Shown here: in pieces, positions 21,931 through 34,334 of the stretch
How positions within the stretch are numbered: the first letter of the stretch is position 1
How the letters are laid out: each line of letters opens with the position of its first letter
Assembly (NCBI GenBank): GCA_030562195.1
Contig: JAUJPP010000006.1
Span: 4,278,001-4,342,000, forward strand
Origin: Nipponacmea schrenckii
Taxonomy: Eukaryota; Mollusca; Gastropoda; Lottiidae
DNA: 64,000 nucleotides
Direction of reading: 5' to 3'
Notes under the pieces: model-generated
What the model was told of the DNA's origin: nothing
Database searches by the model: none
Seen by the model: only the letters and a program-made list of their open reading frames with translations
Program-made: the position numbers and the translations under genes

Positions 21931-24469
21931 ATAAGAAGTGGGAAATGGAAAGAAACAGAATACCCATGATACATTGATTTGTCAACCTAGCAAATCTTCA
22001 CCTGATAATTGTGTTCATCATCTCGAATCTCATATCCTTTTAAAGAAGAACACGTGATGACTATGTTTGGGGTCTTTAGATTTGGCTTTAAGAAAATAAT
22101 AATTCCTTAATAATTTAAATGAAATATCTTCATATTATTTTATTCAAGAATTTGACAACCCTTCTATTCAAATACATACAATTTCTTACCTTGATAGTTA
22201 TATAATGAATTTGTGCTGCTAAACCATTATTTGTCTATATATGGATCTCATGAAAATGTTCAATCGTCGTATTTATATCACCAAGCTTGTTCTGGCAAGT
22301 CGCCAATGAATTAAACCCACCAGATGCAAGGCTTAAGATGAATCGACGCCAAATTTCAAACTATTTGATTGAAGCAGAACTTAATATGGAAAATATTTAA
22401 AACTGACATTGCAAAATATTTTTTCATTCATTTTATTTCTGTATAATTCTCCTGCATTCTGAGACCCCTCTGTAAGTCAATTTAATACTCGGTTTCTTAG
22501 GTTTAACAGTTCGGTTCTTGTTTTTCTAAGGACTGTGGCCCCATTAGGGTTAGAAGCCCATTGACTTGGTTGCACATGGGCAAGAAGTATAAGTCGTTTT
22601 GTAGGAACTGTCAAATTCATATATTGTCTTCATACAAATATCTAGAAATGCTAGTGTATGTACATTTGATACGTATGAAAGGACTACAATTCTTATGATA
22701 AAATGTTCAATTCTCCGACTGAGAAGAATCGAGGTTTAAAAAGTGAAAGGAAAACAACAAAAACAAACCAACAAAATCAACAAGATGGTCGCCAAAAATA
22801 CAGACTCAATCAGTGAACAACTGTCAAACAGGTATTTCGAATTAAACAAAGGCCAAGTAAATAGGCGCAGAATGTTTTGAATCACATAAGCAACCATTTA
22901 CACTTACACTGAGATCGATACATTATTATCGGAACTCACAATCGCATCGCAGAAAGTTAACTAATTGATAGTATCATGACAATTGTTTAACAACTTACAA
23001 CTCAAGTTGGTGCAAAAACTATTTGCCCAATTTAACATGTAACAAATGTATACTATATAATAATTCATTAGTTGATTTCAACCCGGTTGAATTTAAAATC
23101 ATCGAATTTAATCTTCAAGAGTTGTGGTACATACAAATTCATGTCATCTAAGTTTCTAGACAATTAAATTTAAATCTGTTTATAAAGAGGAACAATACTT
23201 AAAACTGTAACAAGAGCTCAATATTAGCCCTGTTCAGGATTAAAACCAGTAGGTTCGTCAGCTAAAATATCTTTCAAATGTGTGATGTAATAGTTTATTT
23301 ACCTACCAAACAATTTCCAAATAAAGTTCCAATTTCATACAGTAGGAATTTTTTTTCTATTCGTCAGTTGAATACGTAACGTAATCAAATGACGGAGTGA
23401 AAAAACGGACTTGATGTACGTATGTGTGACCACGGCCCTACGGTAGTTATTCACCTGGTTATGTAAGTAAGAGCAAAAAGAAGATGAAAATAAGGATATT
23501 ATATCGAACTCTAATGCCACAACAATTAGGTTTAACAAACCTTTGAAAAAAAACTGACATAGATGCGATTGTTAAAAAAGGCCTATCAGAAAAAAACAGA
23601 ATCAAAAACACGCTGTATTTCACTTAATCAAATGGGAACGCTGTAAAATAAAACTGAATATATAATTTAATTGCTTTGTCAGTGAAAAGATAGAAGGTCC
23701 AGACAACTAAAAAATAATGGACACCTTTTTTTAAAAATAAAATGGACACTTTTTAAAAAATAATGGACATTTAGTGAACAATTTTTATGAAATAAATGAG
23801 TAGTTCAAACAACACTCATACATTCTACTAGAGAATGGATAAATACAACAAAGGATGACGTCATAGCTGTTATTTAACCAAAACTAAGCAATACAGTTTT
23901 GTATATTTATTTCTTATATTATACGGACTGAAGAACGAAACATACGTATAAAAACGTACAAATGTGTGACCACCCGTATTCGTACACAGTTTCGCATTCG
24001 CTTAACGTACACAATTCAGACGTACGTATGTGTGACCACGGCCTAACAGAATTGATATCACCTGTGTACGAATATGAAGAATATTTTAGAAAATAGATAA
24101 AATATTTAATTGATTGTTGATAACAATACAGACATGAAATGATGCATTGGATCGTGTCTTTGTAAACATTGATCTGTGAAATATTTATAATGCAAGCACT
24201 TTAATGAAAACAGCAACAGTGTATATTTTTTAGTCTACTAGGCTTGAAGATCTTGTTTCATACCTTTATAATAGTGCTTCCTGAGGTATGATAGTTTATT
24301 ACGGCAGGTTTTTTTTTTTTTTTTTTTAAAAATATAACGCTATGTAGAAATGTCTTAAGCAAAAGTCAATTGTAAAAAGACAAGAAACAAAATAAATTAT
24401 ACATCTAAAGCAAATGTGTAATTACAAATGAAAACCATTCAAAAAAATTACCAAATACACTCAATGTGC
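21931..24469. other. Intergenic region upstream of the deiodinase
   Basis: No gene recognised. Short repeated motifs occur: 'taatggacactttttaaaa'-like units at 23700-23780, and 'acgtacgtatgtgtgaccac' near 23413 and 24013. The deiodinase promoter should lie just above 21931, but I see no diagnostic element. Confidence 0.4.
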
Positions 24470-25480
24470 AAAACAAAATAAACTAGAATTGCTTACAATT
24501 ATGAACGTATTTCGACAGCCTAAAAATATTATGTAGGCTCAATTTGCAATGACCTACATCTAGACAATATATTGAATATCATTTGATCTAGTTTTGAAAG
24601 TCATAAAATAATTAGGTCACACCTTCCGTAACGGTTAAAGATGGCGGAAATATAAAAATTATCAATTTTTGCTGTATTTAAGAAAACTTATCTCTATGAA
24701 TTTTTTAAGCCTAATTAAAAAATACCTACTTGTAGACAATATATTGAATATTATTTGACCCAATTTTCAAGGTCATAGAGTAAGTGGGTCACACCTTCCG
24801 TAGCCGTTAAAGTGACCTTATTTTGAAAAAAATCGAAATTTGACTAATCCAAAAAAAAAAAAAAAAAATACGAAATTCAAAATCGATCTATCAACAGTGT
24901 CTGAATTTCGGCTTTAAGAATTGTAAGGAAAATTCAAAATGGCGGCCGATATGGCAGCTTGACCTAATTATTTAGGTCAAATCGATTAATATTGACAAGT
25001 TATTTATAAAACAGTTTTCACTTTTCACCTAGCTGTTATAGACCTGAGTTACGTAATTACGTCAATTGAGGCTAAAACCGGAATACGAATTTTTGTTTCA
25101 AAATTTTTAAAAAATTATAATTATATCGCCTATCAACTGGTAAAGTTTCAAAGTTTTACCATCTATATTAAACGAGAAATCACGGTCTGAAATTTTTGCC
25201 GATGACCCTTGAATATTGAATTGCAAATCGTGGGTAAAAGATTTAACCGAATTGCATAGAACCTATAATTGTTAGATGACAAATACATTGAAGTTTTCAA
25301 AGCTGAAAATCCGGTCGAAATCGAACTGAAAATAATTTGCTAAAGCAAAAACACCTGAAAATCGGTTCTCACTTCCGGTCAGAAATAAAACTTCCGGACG
25401 TTTCGCCAGAGTCGAAATACGTAAATAATCCGAACGAGTATAATACGTTTTCGCCAAAGTCGAACTACGCAATAAAACAT
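24470..25480 (+). repeat. Dispersed ~1-kb repeat, copy 1
   Basis: It matches 37060-38080 in the same orientation. Shared blocks include 'gacaatatattgaat', 'ttcaaaatggcggccgatat', 'cttttcacctag' and 'gacccttgaatattgaattg'. No coding capacity is visible; the element is unclassified. Confidence 0.8.
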
Positions 25481-25747
25481 TTAATACAATATAACTAATA
25501 CTTCAAATACAAATGCAAATATGAATTATGTCACGTATTCGGCTTCAATCTCACGCTCTCACGCAGCTACTTTAAAATCTCACGCATGTTGAAGGTTTGA
25601 GGTAAAAAAAAATACTGGTAATTGTTGGTTTGCTTACGACATTAATCTGACCAAAGAACGGGTCGCGACTCATGTTTATTTTTAACCTTGCTGCTCATTA
25701 GCTCAAAGTTGAGTCTGACTGATCGTAAAACAGCAATCTCCCCCCAG

Positions 25748-25901
25748 ATTTGTCGTTCCAACTTGCGTTGACAGTTCAGATTCCAGCACCACATGTTCAG
25801 GCTGTCAAAGTGTCGGACACGCGGGACAGGTCAGATTCTACCTTGGACAACACTCAACACGTAAAACGGACCAAATATACAGGAGCCGCCACTTACAAAA
25901 G
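25748..25901 (+). other. Possible orphan exon (unassigned)
   Basis: A 154-bp segment is bordered by a pyrimidine tract + AG (tctccccccag) and a GTAAAA donor. It is open for 51 codons in one frame, with higher GC than its surroundings and a Cys pair (TCSGCQ). I do not recognise the domain and find no matching neighbour exon, so it may be chance or a transposon relic. Confidence 0.2.
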
Positions 25902-26199
25902 GTAAAAATAGAAGATATTGTAAAGACAAACAAAAAACAAGTTTACATACTGATTCGCAGTTTTATTCTCCGGAAATGAGCTAGAATGAATCTCCGACCA
26001 TCTATAGAACGCCAAAGCTTCCAGGGGACTAGACGGCCCCTGGACCCGTAACCAAATCTCACTCCTTTGGAACATTCTAGGTTGAGAGGTACATAACATC
26101 CACGACATTTCTCTGTAGCATTTCTATAATTAGGTTAAGGTCAAGGTCGAAACAATTTCTAATCCTTGCAATTACTTCTCCCTTCCCGTGGGACATAAC

Positions 26200-26950
26200 T
26201 CGTTTTTTATCTATTTGTACTAATTTACAGGCTACAATTCTCTATGGATTATTTTGATTTTTTTTGTGGGTCAGTGTCATTATAGAGATGATACCTATCG
26301 ATTTTCGTGATGGCCCGATAATTTTACAACAAAGAATAGTGTGATTGACTTGGCGTTTTTCGCCCCATAATCCATAGAGTCCAACTCGTGCTCACTCTAA
26401 AGGCTTAAATTCTTTTTGCATTCTTTTGATTTTTATTTTGTGGGTCAGTGTCATAATGAAGATGATCCCTATCGATTTTCGCGATGATCCATAATTTAAC
26501 ACCCAAATATTGTGTCTGACAGCGTTTTTCGCCCCATTAACCATAGGGTGCATCTAGTACTCACTCTACAGGCTGCAAATCTTTGTGGATTCTTTTGATT
26601 TTTATTTTGTGGTCAGTGGCATCATGAACATGATCCCTATCGATTTCCATGATGATCCAATGATTTTTCTATGATTTGTGATGTCTGACTTAGCGTTGTA
26701 GCTGTAAGGTGATACTCTTTCTCAATCTACAGGCAACAGTACTCTATGAATTCTTTTGATTTTGATTTTGTAGGTTATTGTCATTATGTAGATGATCCAT
26801 ATTTTTTTTTTATAATGATCTGACAATTTTTCATCGAAATATTGTGTCCAACTTATGTTTGTGTTTTCATAGTGAAACTCTCCTCACTCTACAGACAACA
26901 ATTATTAACGGATTTTTTTGATTTTTATTTTGTCTGCTTAAAATTCTTTA
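26200..26950 (-). repeat. Pearl-like tandem core repeats, reverse orientation
   Basis: About four diverged units of the ~170-bp satellite seen at 53240-58310, here on the opposite strand ('attttgtgggtcagtgtcat', 'gatgatccctatcgattttc', 'ctcactctacaggc'). Divergence is higher than in the big array. Confidence 0.8.
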
Positions 26951-27700
26951 TAGAATCCATAAACCAAATGTGAATGGACAGCAAACAATGATTTGTACTT
27001 GCAATCAAAGCTGCTCAAAATTAAAAGAATGCCTATACATTTAATTTTTGACATTGAGAGCAGACAGTCATTTGAGCACGTGAGACGAGCATTAGATATC
27101 ATAATTGGGTTTGATATGTAGAGTTTGCCTTCATTTGTAGATTTTGATTTGAGTAATATTATTCGATATCTTGTTTCTTAGCATAATAATGGGGTCTGTT
27201 CGATTCCATTGTCCCCGAACTGGAACAGATACCAATTAAATGAAACTGGACAAAATATATTCTTCCTGTACCGACACGGGCCCTCACAGACTTCAATTAG
27301 CTCCCCTTACCTTAGTTCTGGGAGAAGTTATTGTATCGATCAGAAAACCCTTCGACCTTGACATTGACCTAAATAAAGCTAATGCAGTGGAGATATGTAG
27401 TGTAATGCAAAAGAGATGTGTCAACTATTGATGTACGGCAGATGTTTCCGAATGTAAAGTGAATTATGCATAAACAGTTACATGTATTTTGTATAAAAAG
27501 TCATGTGTATTTTGTCCTTTGCATTAGCCGTATCAAGTATTTATATAAAAGGTTTTCTGTATTTTGTCTTTTGCATTAGATTTCGGGGAAGGGAGGGATT
27601 GAATCTCCCAAATGTACAGGCCTAGGGTGGAACAAATATCTTATTGAGAAATTGGGATCTGGATCTGTTGGATGATTTTCTTCTCTTCTGATCTGAAATT
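26951..27700. other. Unassigned interval next to PLE copy B
   Basis: Only short open frames without recognisable domains are present. Confidence 0.35.
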
Positions 27701-27715
27701 AGAAAAAATAAAATA

Positions 27716-27734
27716 ACTCGCCCGATGGGCGAGT
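27716..27734. other. Perfect 8-bp hairpin at the 3' end of PLE copy B
   Basis: ACTCGCCC-GAT-GGGCGAGT is a perfect palindrome with a 3-nt loop, 14-32 bp after the ORF2 stop on the minus strand. It may be a terminator-like or 3'-recognition structure of the element; its function is not known to me. Confidence 0.5.
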
Positions 27735-27747
27735 AGTATAGTACCTG

Positions 27748-30014
27748 TTAAGTACAGATTATTTTTAGTTTGCTATGAACAAGGTTGTCATTTAAGTTCT
27801 GATTTTTTGAATATGCCACTATCATTTTCTGTTTATAGACATGAGGAAATTTCTCTTGAAGACTCTTATAATGGGTTTGAACTATCTTACTTGCTTTATT
27901 ACTGGTTGTATTAAATGGAACTACAAAGGGTGCTATGCCTACACTGTGGTGAATATTAAGTCCTATGGGTCTTGCTGTATTCAATGTCTCAATCCAATGG
28001 GCTTCTCTAGATAGACGGAATTTGGTAGTTTCATCTTCGGGCAAGTCGATTTCTATGCGCTCAATTGGGGTTAGGGTGAGATCGTCAAGTGAATGGTCGT
28101 CAAGATTGAAATGGTTAGAAACAGGCTTGTCTTTTTTTAATTTAATATCTGATCTGTGAGCATTAAAACGAGTGCGTAATTTGTTCTTTGTTTCCCCGAT
28201 ATATTGTTTGGGACATTTTTTACATGAAATTAAGTATATTACATTCGAGTTTTCACATGTTAGGTGCTCTTGGATCGGGTATCTTTTATTCGTAGAGTTA
28301 CTTTGAAAATAATGCGTTTCTGATATAAAGGGACATGTTTTGCATCTGGTTGACATACATGGGGCACTCCTTAAACCTGGAGGCCCTTCGGCATAAAGTC
28401 TATTTTTAGCTGCTAACTGTGCTAATGTGGAATTTTTTATGTTTCGTAAAAATCGTTTAGAGTATCCACGCTCTTTCAGTTTTGAGAAAACAATCGTACA
28501 GGCTTGGTTGAAATCAGAAGGCCTTGTGCAAATTCGGTGAAATCGTAAAACTTGTGACTTAATAATTCCAGAAAATGTATGTTTTGGATGAAATGAGCTC
28601 TTATGCAAAAGTTGATGAGTGTCGGTTTCTTTGAAATATACTTTAATATCTAATTTATTAGTCTCCGCTATGGAATCACCTTTAAAAACAGTAGTATCGA
28701 GAAAATCTATGCTTTTGTGACTGACACTGGCTGTTAGTTTGATGGACGGGTGGTGGTTGTTGAGGATTTCAAAAAATTGCCAAAATTGTTCTATGGAGTA
28801 AGTCCAAACCATGAAAATGTCATCTAAGAAGCGTCCATAGAAAAGTGGGTCAAATGGACAAAGGGGTAATACCTCACGTTCCCACTCTGCCATGAAAAGG
28901 TTTGCGTATGAAGGGGCGAATCGTTTGCCCATAGCTGTACCTGAGGTTTGTAGATATGTTTTACCATTAAATGTGAAATCATTGCGACTAAGACAAATCT
29001 CTAAAAGCTGTAGAATTGCATCGTCGGGTCTGTCTGGATCTGGGTTTCTATCAAAAGCTTTGCGAACTGCCATTAGGCCAGTAGTGTTGTCGATATTGGT
29101 GTACATAGAAGTTACGTCTATTGAAATTAGAATAGCATTTGAAGGGACTTTGAGGTTTTTTATTTTATTGACAAAGTCAGTTGTGTCCTTAAGGTAGGCT
29201 CGATGTTGACATGCTAGTGGTAGTAAGAAATGATCGATGTATTCTGACACTGCATAAGACTCACTACCACAGTCAGAGATAATCGGGCGGCCTTTAGGGA
29301 TTCTATTAGGCATGAACCAATCCTTGGTAGGATTCTTATGAATTTTCGGCAAAGTGTATAAGTGTCTCTCGCGGCAATCAGGTTTGGCAGAAAGATAGTC
29401 ATATTGTTTCTGTTTTAAATGACTTGTTTTAACTAAGTCGGCAAGAATATTGTTTATCATATTAGCAGTTTCTTTAAGATCGGCTCCGGTAAAATTGCAT
29501 AGTGTTTAGGATTATTCAATTGATGCTCTGCTTCTGCAATATAATCTTCCCTATTTAATATAACGCAACATGAACCTTTGTCACTCTTTTTAATTACAAT
29601 GCTATCGTCTTTTTTAAGTACATTTAATGCTTCACGTTCTACTCGCGTTAGATTAGGCTTCTCGTGTGTTATGGAAAGATTTGATATTTGGTTATTCATA
29701 CTTGTAAATACGTTTAATATTTCTGGATGTATAGCGGTTTTAGGTGGTTTCCACGTGGATTTAGGAATAAACATTGTTCTAGCACCGCGTGGAGGGTGGT
29801 TTCGAAAAAAGTATGTGCAACTGAGATTCCGTTGAACTCGTTGAATAGACGGTTGAAGATAATCAAGGTTGGGTAATTTAGGAGTCGGAATAAATTTAAG
29901 TCCACGGTCTAAGATTGAATGCTGGAGGGGTGTGAGAATTTTTCGGCTTAAGTTGACGACGGTTTGGCCTAGCGGCGGCCTCTCAATATTTTTATCCCCA
30001 GTAATTAGTTTAAA
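27748..30014 (-). pseudogene. PLE copy B ORF2: reverse transcriptase + GIY-YIG endonuclease, one frameshift
   Basis: The frame enters at the slip site (30014) in the -1 frame of ORF1, runs LGQT..., KKSDKGSCCVILNRE and to 29457, where a single-base loss near 29480 (before ETANMI) throws it out of frame. The remaining 570 codons (29460-27748) are intact. Numbered in that part: PKGRPIISDC at 55-64, motif A SIDVTSMYTNI with D115, motif C FLDDIF with D213/D214, a Cys cluster (CMSTRCKTC, 368-376) and a C-terminal GIY-YIG nuclease (VIYLISC 407-413, YIGET 420-424). RT plus C-terminal GIY-YIG is diagnostic of Penelope-like elements. No tRNA or LTR features are seen. Only one lesion separates this copy from an open frame, so it inserted fairly recently. 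Confidence 0.9.
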
Positions 30015-30886
30015 GACTTACCCGGTGCTTGAAGCTGGTGTATCCAAAACAAGTATATATTGTTGGCTGTTTCCGGAGACCAATGAAGATTATCAACTGG
30101 TTCGAATTCTTCTTCGTAGGGTGACAGGATTGTTGCGTTCTCAGTGTCGGAGTTCATCATCATATCGTTGAATGTCTTAAGATTCTGCTGGGCTTTCTTA
30201 GAGATTTTATTAGAGATAGGTATACAAGAAAAGATGATCTTGGAGCTAGGAAAGGTTTGGTTGGCTGTGGAAATTAATTTCTGGGCTTGGTTAAATGAGG
30301 TTTTGGCTAACTGGTCACGATTGTTGAGGCCTACATGCAGAATGATCGTAGCCGGTTTATGATCATGGTCGTAAGATTCAAGGATGGACTGGATGTGGTG
30401 GATTTGGGCACCAGGATACGAGTGTATTTCGGTGTCTGGAGCTGTTTTGGTAATTCGGTTGAGGTTTGAGGACCCAATAATTAAAGTAGATTTCTGTAGA
30501 GCAGGTAGATTCCATGATGACTTGTCCTTGGTTTGGTGATAAAAGGGTTTGGTAGCGGATATAATGGTTGTCGACGGGGTGATAGGTACTGGATTGGTAG
30601 TTGTTACAAATGTGGCATTGGGTACGGACTGAGATCTGGTTCGTGGTGGAGATGGTCTGGGCACACTTGACCTGGTTGGAGAATTCGGGGTGGTTTGTTG
30701 ATCCAAAAACTTACAGAAGGAAGAAAGGTCGACCGAACTTGGGTCACGTGGTGAAGATTCAGATGGTGTAGGTGAGGAATCTGAAAGGGAAAAGAGAAGG
30801 GGGGTACCTTCTCTACGAGAACGTTTACCAAAGTCTGTTGGACTAGGGGATGGTATTTGTAAGAATATCAAGTATTTATTGATCAA
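30005..30886 (-). CDS. PLE copy B ORF1: SGNH-hydrolase-like protein (293 aa)
   Basis: This intact ORF lies directly upstream of ORF2. Residues 1-130 are Ser/Pro/Thr-rich; the C-terminal half has LIIGSS at 135-140, HVGLNN at 184-189 and DNLHW at 264-268, the block order of SGNH/GDSL-type esterases with GSS in place of GDS. It ends TCT TTA AAC TAA. Copy A ORF1 has the same architecture. SGNH/esterase-like ORFs are known from CR1-type LINEs and from giant telomeric PLEs; I do not recall one in an ordinary GIY-YIG PLE. The start is the first ATG in frame; a later one is possible. Confidence 0.78.
   Translation of the reverse strand: MINKYLIFLQIPSPSPTDFGKRSRREGTPLLFSLSDSSPTPSESSPRDPSSVDLSSFCKFLDQQTTPNSPTRSSVPRPSPPRTRSQSVPNATFVTTTNPVPITPSTTIISATKPFYHQTKDKSSWNLPALQKSTLIIGSSNLNRITKTAPDTEIHSYPGAQIHHIQSILESYDHDHKPATIILHVGLNNRDQLAKTSFNQAQKLISTANQTFPSSKIIFSCIPISNKISKKAQQNLKTFNDMMMNSDTENATILSPYEEEFEPVDNLHWSPETANNIYLFWIHQLQAPGKSLN
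30008..30014 (-). promoter_or_regulatory. Candidate -1 ribosomal frameshift heptamer (PLE copy B)
   Basis: Minus-strand codons TCT TTA AAC TAA contain T TTA AAC. The -1 reading (TTT AAA CTA ATT ACT) is open into ORF2. A GGCC-gccgcta-GGCC hairpin can form about 27 nt downstream. Position and sequence are the same as in copy A. Confidence 0.68.
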
Positions 30887-30895
30887 TTATTTGAT

Positions 30896-31480
30896 TTATC
30901 TGAGTTACAAGTGAGTCATTCAGTATATAACATTCTGAGTTACAAGTGAGTCATTCAGTATATAACCTTCTGAGTTACAAATAAGTCATTCGGTATATAA
31001 CATTCTGAATTACAAATTAGTCATTCAGTATATTACATTCTGAGTTACAAGTGAGTCATTCGGTATATAACATAATGAGTTACAAGTGAGTCATTCGGTA
31101 TATAACATTCTGAGTTAGAAATTAGTCATTCAGTATATAACATAATGAGTTACAAGTGAGTCATTCGGTATATAACATTCTGAGTTACAAAATTAGTCAT
31201 TCAGTATATCACATAATGAGTTACAAGTAGGTCATTCAATATATAACATTCTTAGATACAAATGTGTTCATCGGTATATAACATTCTGAATTACAAATAG
31301 GTCATTCAGTATACAACGTTCTAAGTTTTAAGTGAGTCATTCAGTATATAACATTCTGAGTTACATGTTAGTCATTCAGTATAATACATTCTGAGTTACA
31401 AGTGAGTCATTCAGTATACAACATTCTAAGTTACAAATTAGGCATTCTATATAGGCCCCTATAACATTCTGGATTACATG
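30896..31480. repeat. 33-bp tandem array
   Basis: About 17 copies of a unit like 'gagttacaagtgagtcat' + 'tcagtatataacattct', starting ten bases beyond the ORF1 start of PLE copy B. Degenerate units trail to about 31850. Variants alternate 'cattctga' and 'cataatga', hinting at a two-unit higher-order period. Confidence 0.92.
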
Positions 31481-32350
31481 TCGACTGACTATCAATAGGG
31501 ACTAAGCACAAACCGATCTGGTTGCGAGAAAGGTATACAATATCCTATATGTTAGGTGTACAGTATATAGTATTTTTCCTTGATAGTGGACTATTCAGCA
31601 TGTAACATTCTGGGTTACTTAAGTTAACAGTATATAATATTTTGAGTTACAAGTTAGCTATACAGTATCACGGCCACAACCACGACCCCCCCCCCCCTAC
31701 AGACTTTCAGTGTTATTAACGACTGATAATCGACAACCTTCATTATTCGACCAGCGTATATGATATTCTGAGTTACAAGTGGTGATTTGAGCATAAAATA
31801 TTCTTAGTTACAAGTGGTGTATATGATATAGTCATTTGTACCATTATGACTATATAATGTGGGACACAGGTGGCGTAGAAAACAGATATGAAGTTAATAA
31901 AGTCTAGTAATAAAAAAAAATATATAGCCATTTTTTGTACGTTATTACAAAAAATATCTATTCAGAATATTAACAATTTTTACAATATTTGAATGTTTGT
32001 AACCAAAGCGTCAGGCTTTTCTACAAAAATGTCGAGTTAGTTATGAAAATGATAACACGAAGATTCACAACAACTTTATGGATAAAAAGGTGATCTAGAA
32101 GCCTTGATGCTTACTATAGATCGAAGAACAGGTATAACAGATAGAAATCAAAGAAATAAATAACGACAAAGCATGATCGTTGAGACCTAGGAGACCTAGG
32201 TTGCGCATTATCTGTCAGTTTGTGCACCTAACACAGATATTTTGAATCGTTTATTAAAATAGAGTAGATGGTGAGGATGTCAGGTTATGGTGGTCCGTTT
32301 ACGACATCATTTTTTTTTTTTTTTAATTTTGGATAAAAAAAAATGGAATA
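31481..32350. other. Unassigned AT-rich interval
   Basis: Contains decayed 33-bp units, a C run near 31689-31698 and a T run near 32311-32324; no gene seen. Confidence 0.4.
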
Positions 32351-32359
32351 TAATTTTAA

Positions 32360-32550
32360 AACTTTCATTTTCACCCAGGTGAAAATTCTAGAATTTTGAA
32401 TTAAAAACTTGAATTTTCACCCAGGTGATAAATCTAGAATTTTGAATTAAAACTTGAATTTTCACCCAGGTGATAATTCTAGAATTTTGAATTAAAAACT
32501 TGAATTTCTACCCGGGAGAAAATTAATTTTCGCCCGGGTGAAAAAACAAA
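32360..32550. repeat. ~45-bp tandem repeat with palindromic core
   Basis: Four units of 'ttcacccaggtgaaaattct' + 'agaattttgaattaaaaact'. Each holds the near-palindrome TTCACCCAGGTGAA (or TTCACCCGGGTGAA variants) and TCTAGAATTTTGA. Related 'gaggtgaaaatgctctccacctggttgaaaa' text recurs near 32910. Confidence 0.85.
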
Positions 32551-34330
32551 TTTAAAAATCAAATTTCAATGTATATTATTGGTTGAGAACTTAGCCTTAA
32601 AAAAAACCAGTCCATATCAAAGACGAGAATGTGGTCTTGCTAAATCATACGAAACTTCGCATCTTGCCTAGGTCCGTATACTCGCAAATCTGATAGGTAG
32701 GATTTCTCTGATGATCAGGATGTTGCTCGATCAGATATAAAAACAATGCAGCTTTCTTGTCAGGTAAAGGGAGGTAACAATTAAATGAACAACAGGCAAC
32801 AAATAAATACATTTTTTAGTCATTTCATTCTTGTATTATTATCAAACACCAACACATCACAGTGGAGACTCTGTCTTTTAGAAATTTAGCTTTGTCATAT
32901 CTTTTTATAACCGAGGTGAAAATGCTCTCCACCTGGTTGAAAAGTCTCGAATTAAACATTCAATTCAAGACTTTTCACCTAGGAAATATTTTAAGTTGTC
33001 ACGTTACTCTCAACTAAACAGAGTTTTATGCCACGCGATATTGATGTAAAAAAAAAGCTAACCCCGGTTAAAAGTCGAGGTTAAAATATAAAAGTAAAAA
33101 TCACAACCATATTAGAAAATTGCATTTATTGTAACTTTGATGGTATATACCAGCCAACGTATATATGGGCCTGAGGCGATATTTACTGTAAATAAACATT
33201 ATTATTGGAGGGTTGGGAAAAAGCCTAAAGAATACGTGTATGTGAGTTCCATTGGGTGTCGAACTCAAATGAATAAATAGTACTCAATTTTTCTCTTCAA
33301 TATCAACTTGTCTCGAGTAGTCGTCTCGCTTAGCCGATCATTATATAAAGAAGAGTTTATTATTTTCATATAAATTCATATAATATACGCACAAGCCAGC
33401 ACAAGGTCAAGTCCGCTATATAAACAGAACATCACTTTTCCAAATTTTTAATTGATATGTGAACCATAAATAACAAGTAGAAATGTGCCCCTTAGTGTTA
33501 AATTCCACTTTCCTGTAAATTTATCAGTTATAGAAAAGCTTGTTACGTTATTTATATGTTATATAGATAATAAATTCGGATACAAGGCAGACAATGCAAA
33601 CTATAGTCTACAACCATTAATACAATTATAAAGTTTATTAAAGGAAGGGTTATGTCACTTGTGTCACATGTTTTCGCCCACTATATATACTTGACACCGT
33701 AAAAACAAGAAAATGGGGTCTTATATACCGGTAATAGAGAAAATATACTGTCCTGTATAAAACCTTTTAAAAGCTCAATTACATAATTACTACATGAACT
33801 GTAATTTTAAATAAGTTTCATATTTTAAATTTTATCATTCAAAGTATATTACTTTAGAATATTAATGTCAAATGAGTTTGAAAGTCAAAAGGTGAATAAA
33901 GTGAATATAACCGGTCTCGCTCGCTCGAATTCGGAAAAATATATATATAAGTATTGATAAAAGATTGAGGCTATAATTTTTCTACCTTACATCTACACAG
34001 ACCTACAAGTGGTAATCTTCCATTTGAAAAAATTGGAATAGGTGAATGGGACGTTATAAGGTTCCTCCAGTCGATGGACATAAGGATTTAAATACATTAA
34101 CTCAGTAAATCTATACATTATTGCAAAAGATTTTTATAATTTAATATAGAAACTTTAAGTATAATATACAAGACGGAAACAAGTTATAAGTAAGATAGAA
34201 TACAATTTGTCATCATGTTATATACACACAGTCATCACGATGTATCATAGTCAGATAACTCTAGATTTAAATACCCGAGATCTTTTTATGAATAAGATTT
34301 TAACATTTGTAAACCATCACTAGCCTGGAG
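32551..34330. other. Unassigned AT-rich intergenic DNA
   Basis: No gene or known element is recognised; scattered short frames only. Confidence 0.4.
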
Positions 34331-34334
34331 GCTG

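Noticed and set aside
29714..29905. 63-codon minus frame between PLE ORF1 and ORF2
   Set aside because: Shadow in another frame of the ORF2 N-terminal region, which aligns with copy A.
32700..32740. CTGATGA as a hammerhead ribozyme core (known from PLEs)
   Set aside because: No GAAA partner or closing stems nearby; none found at the PLE copies either.
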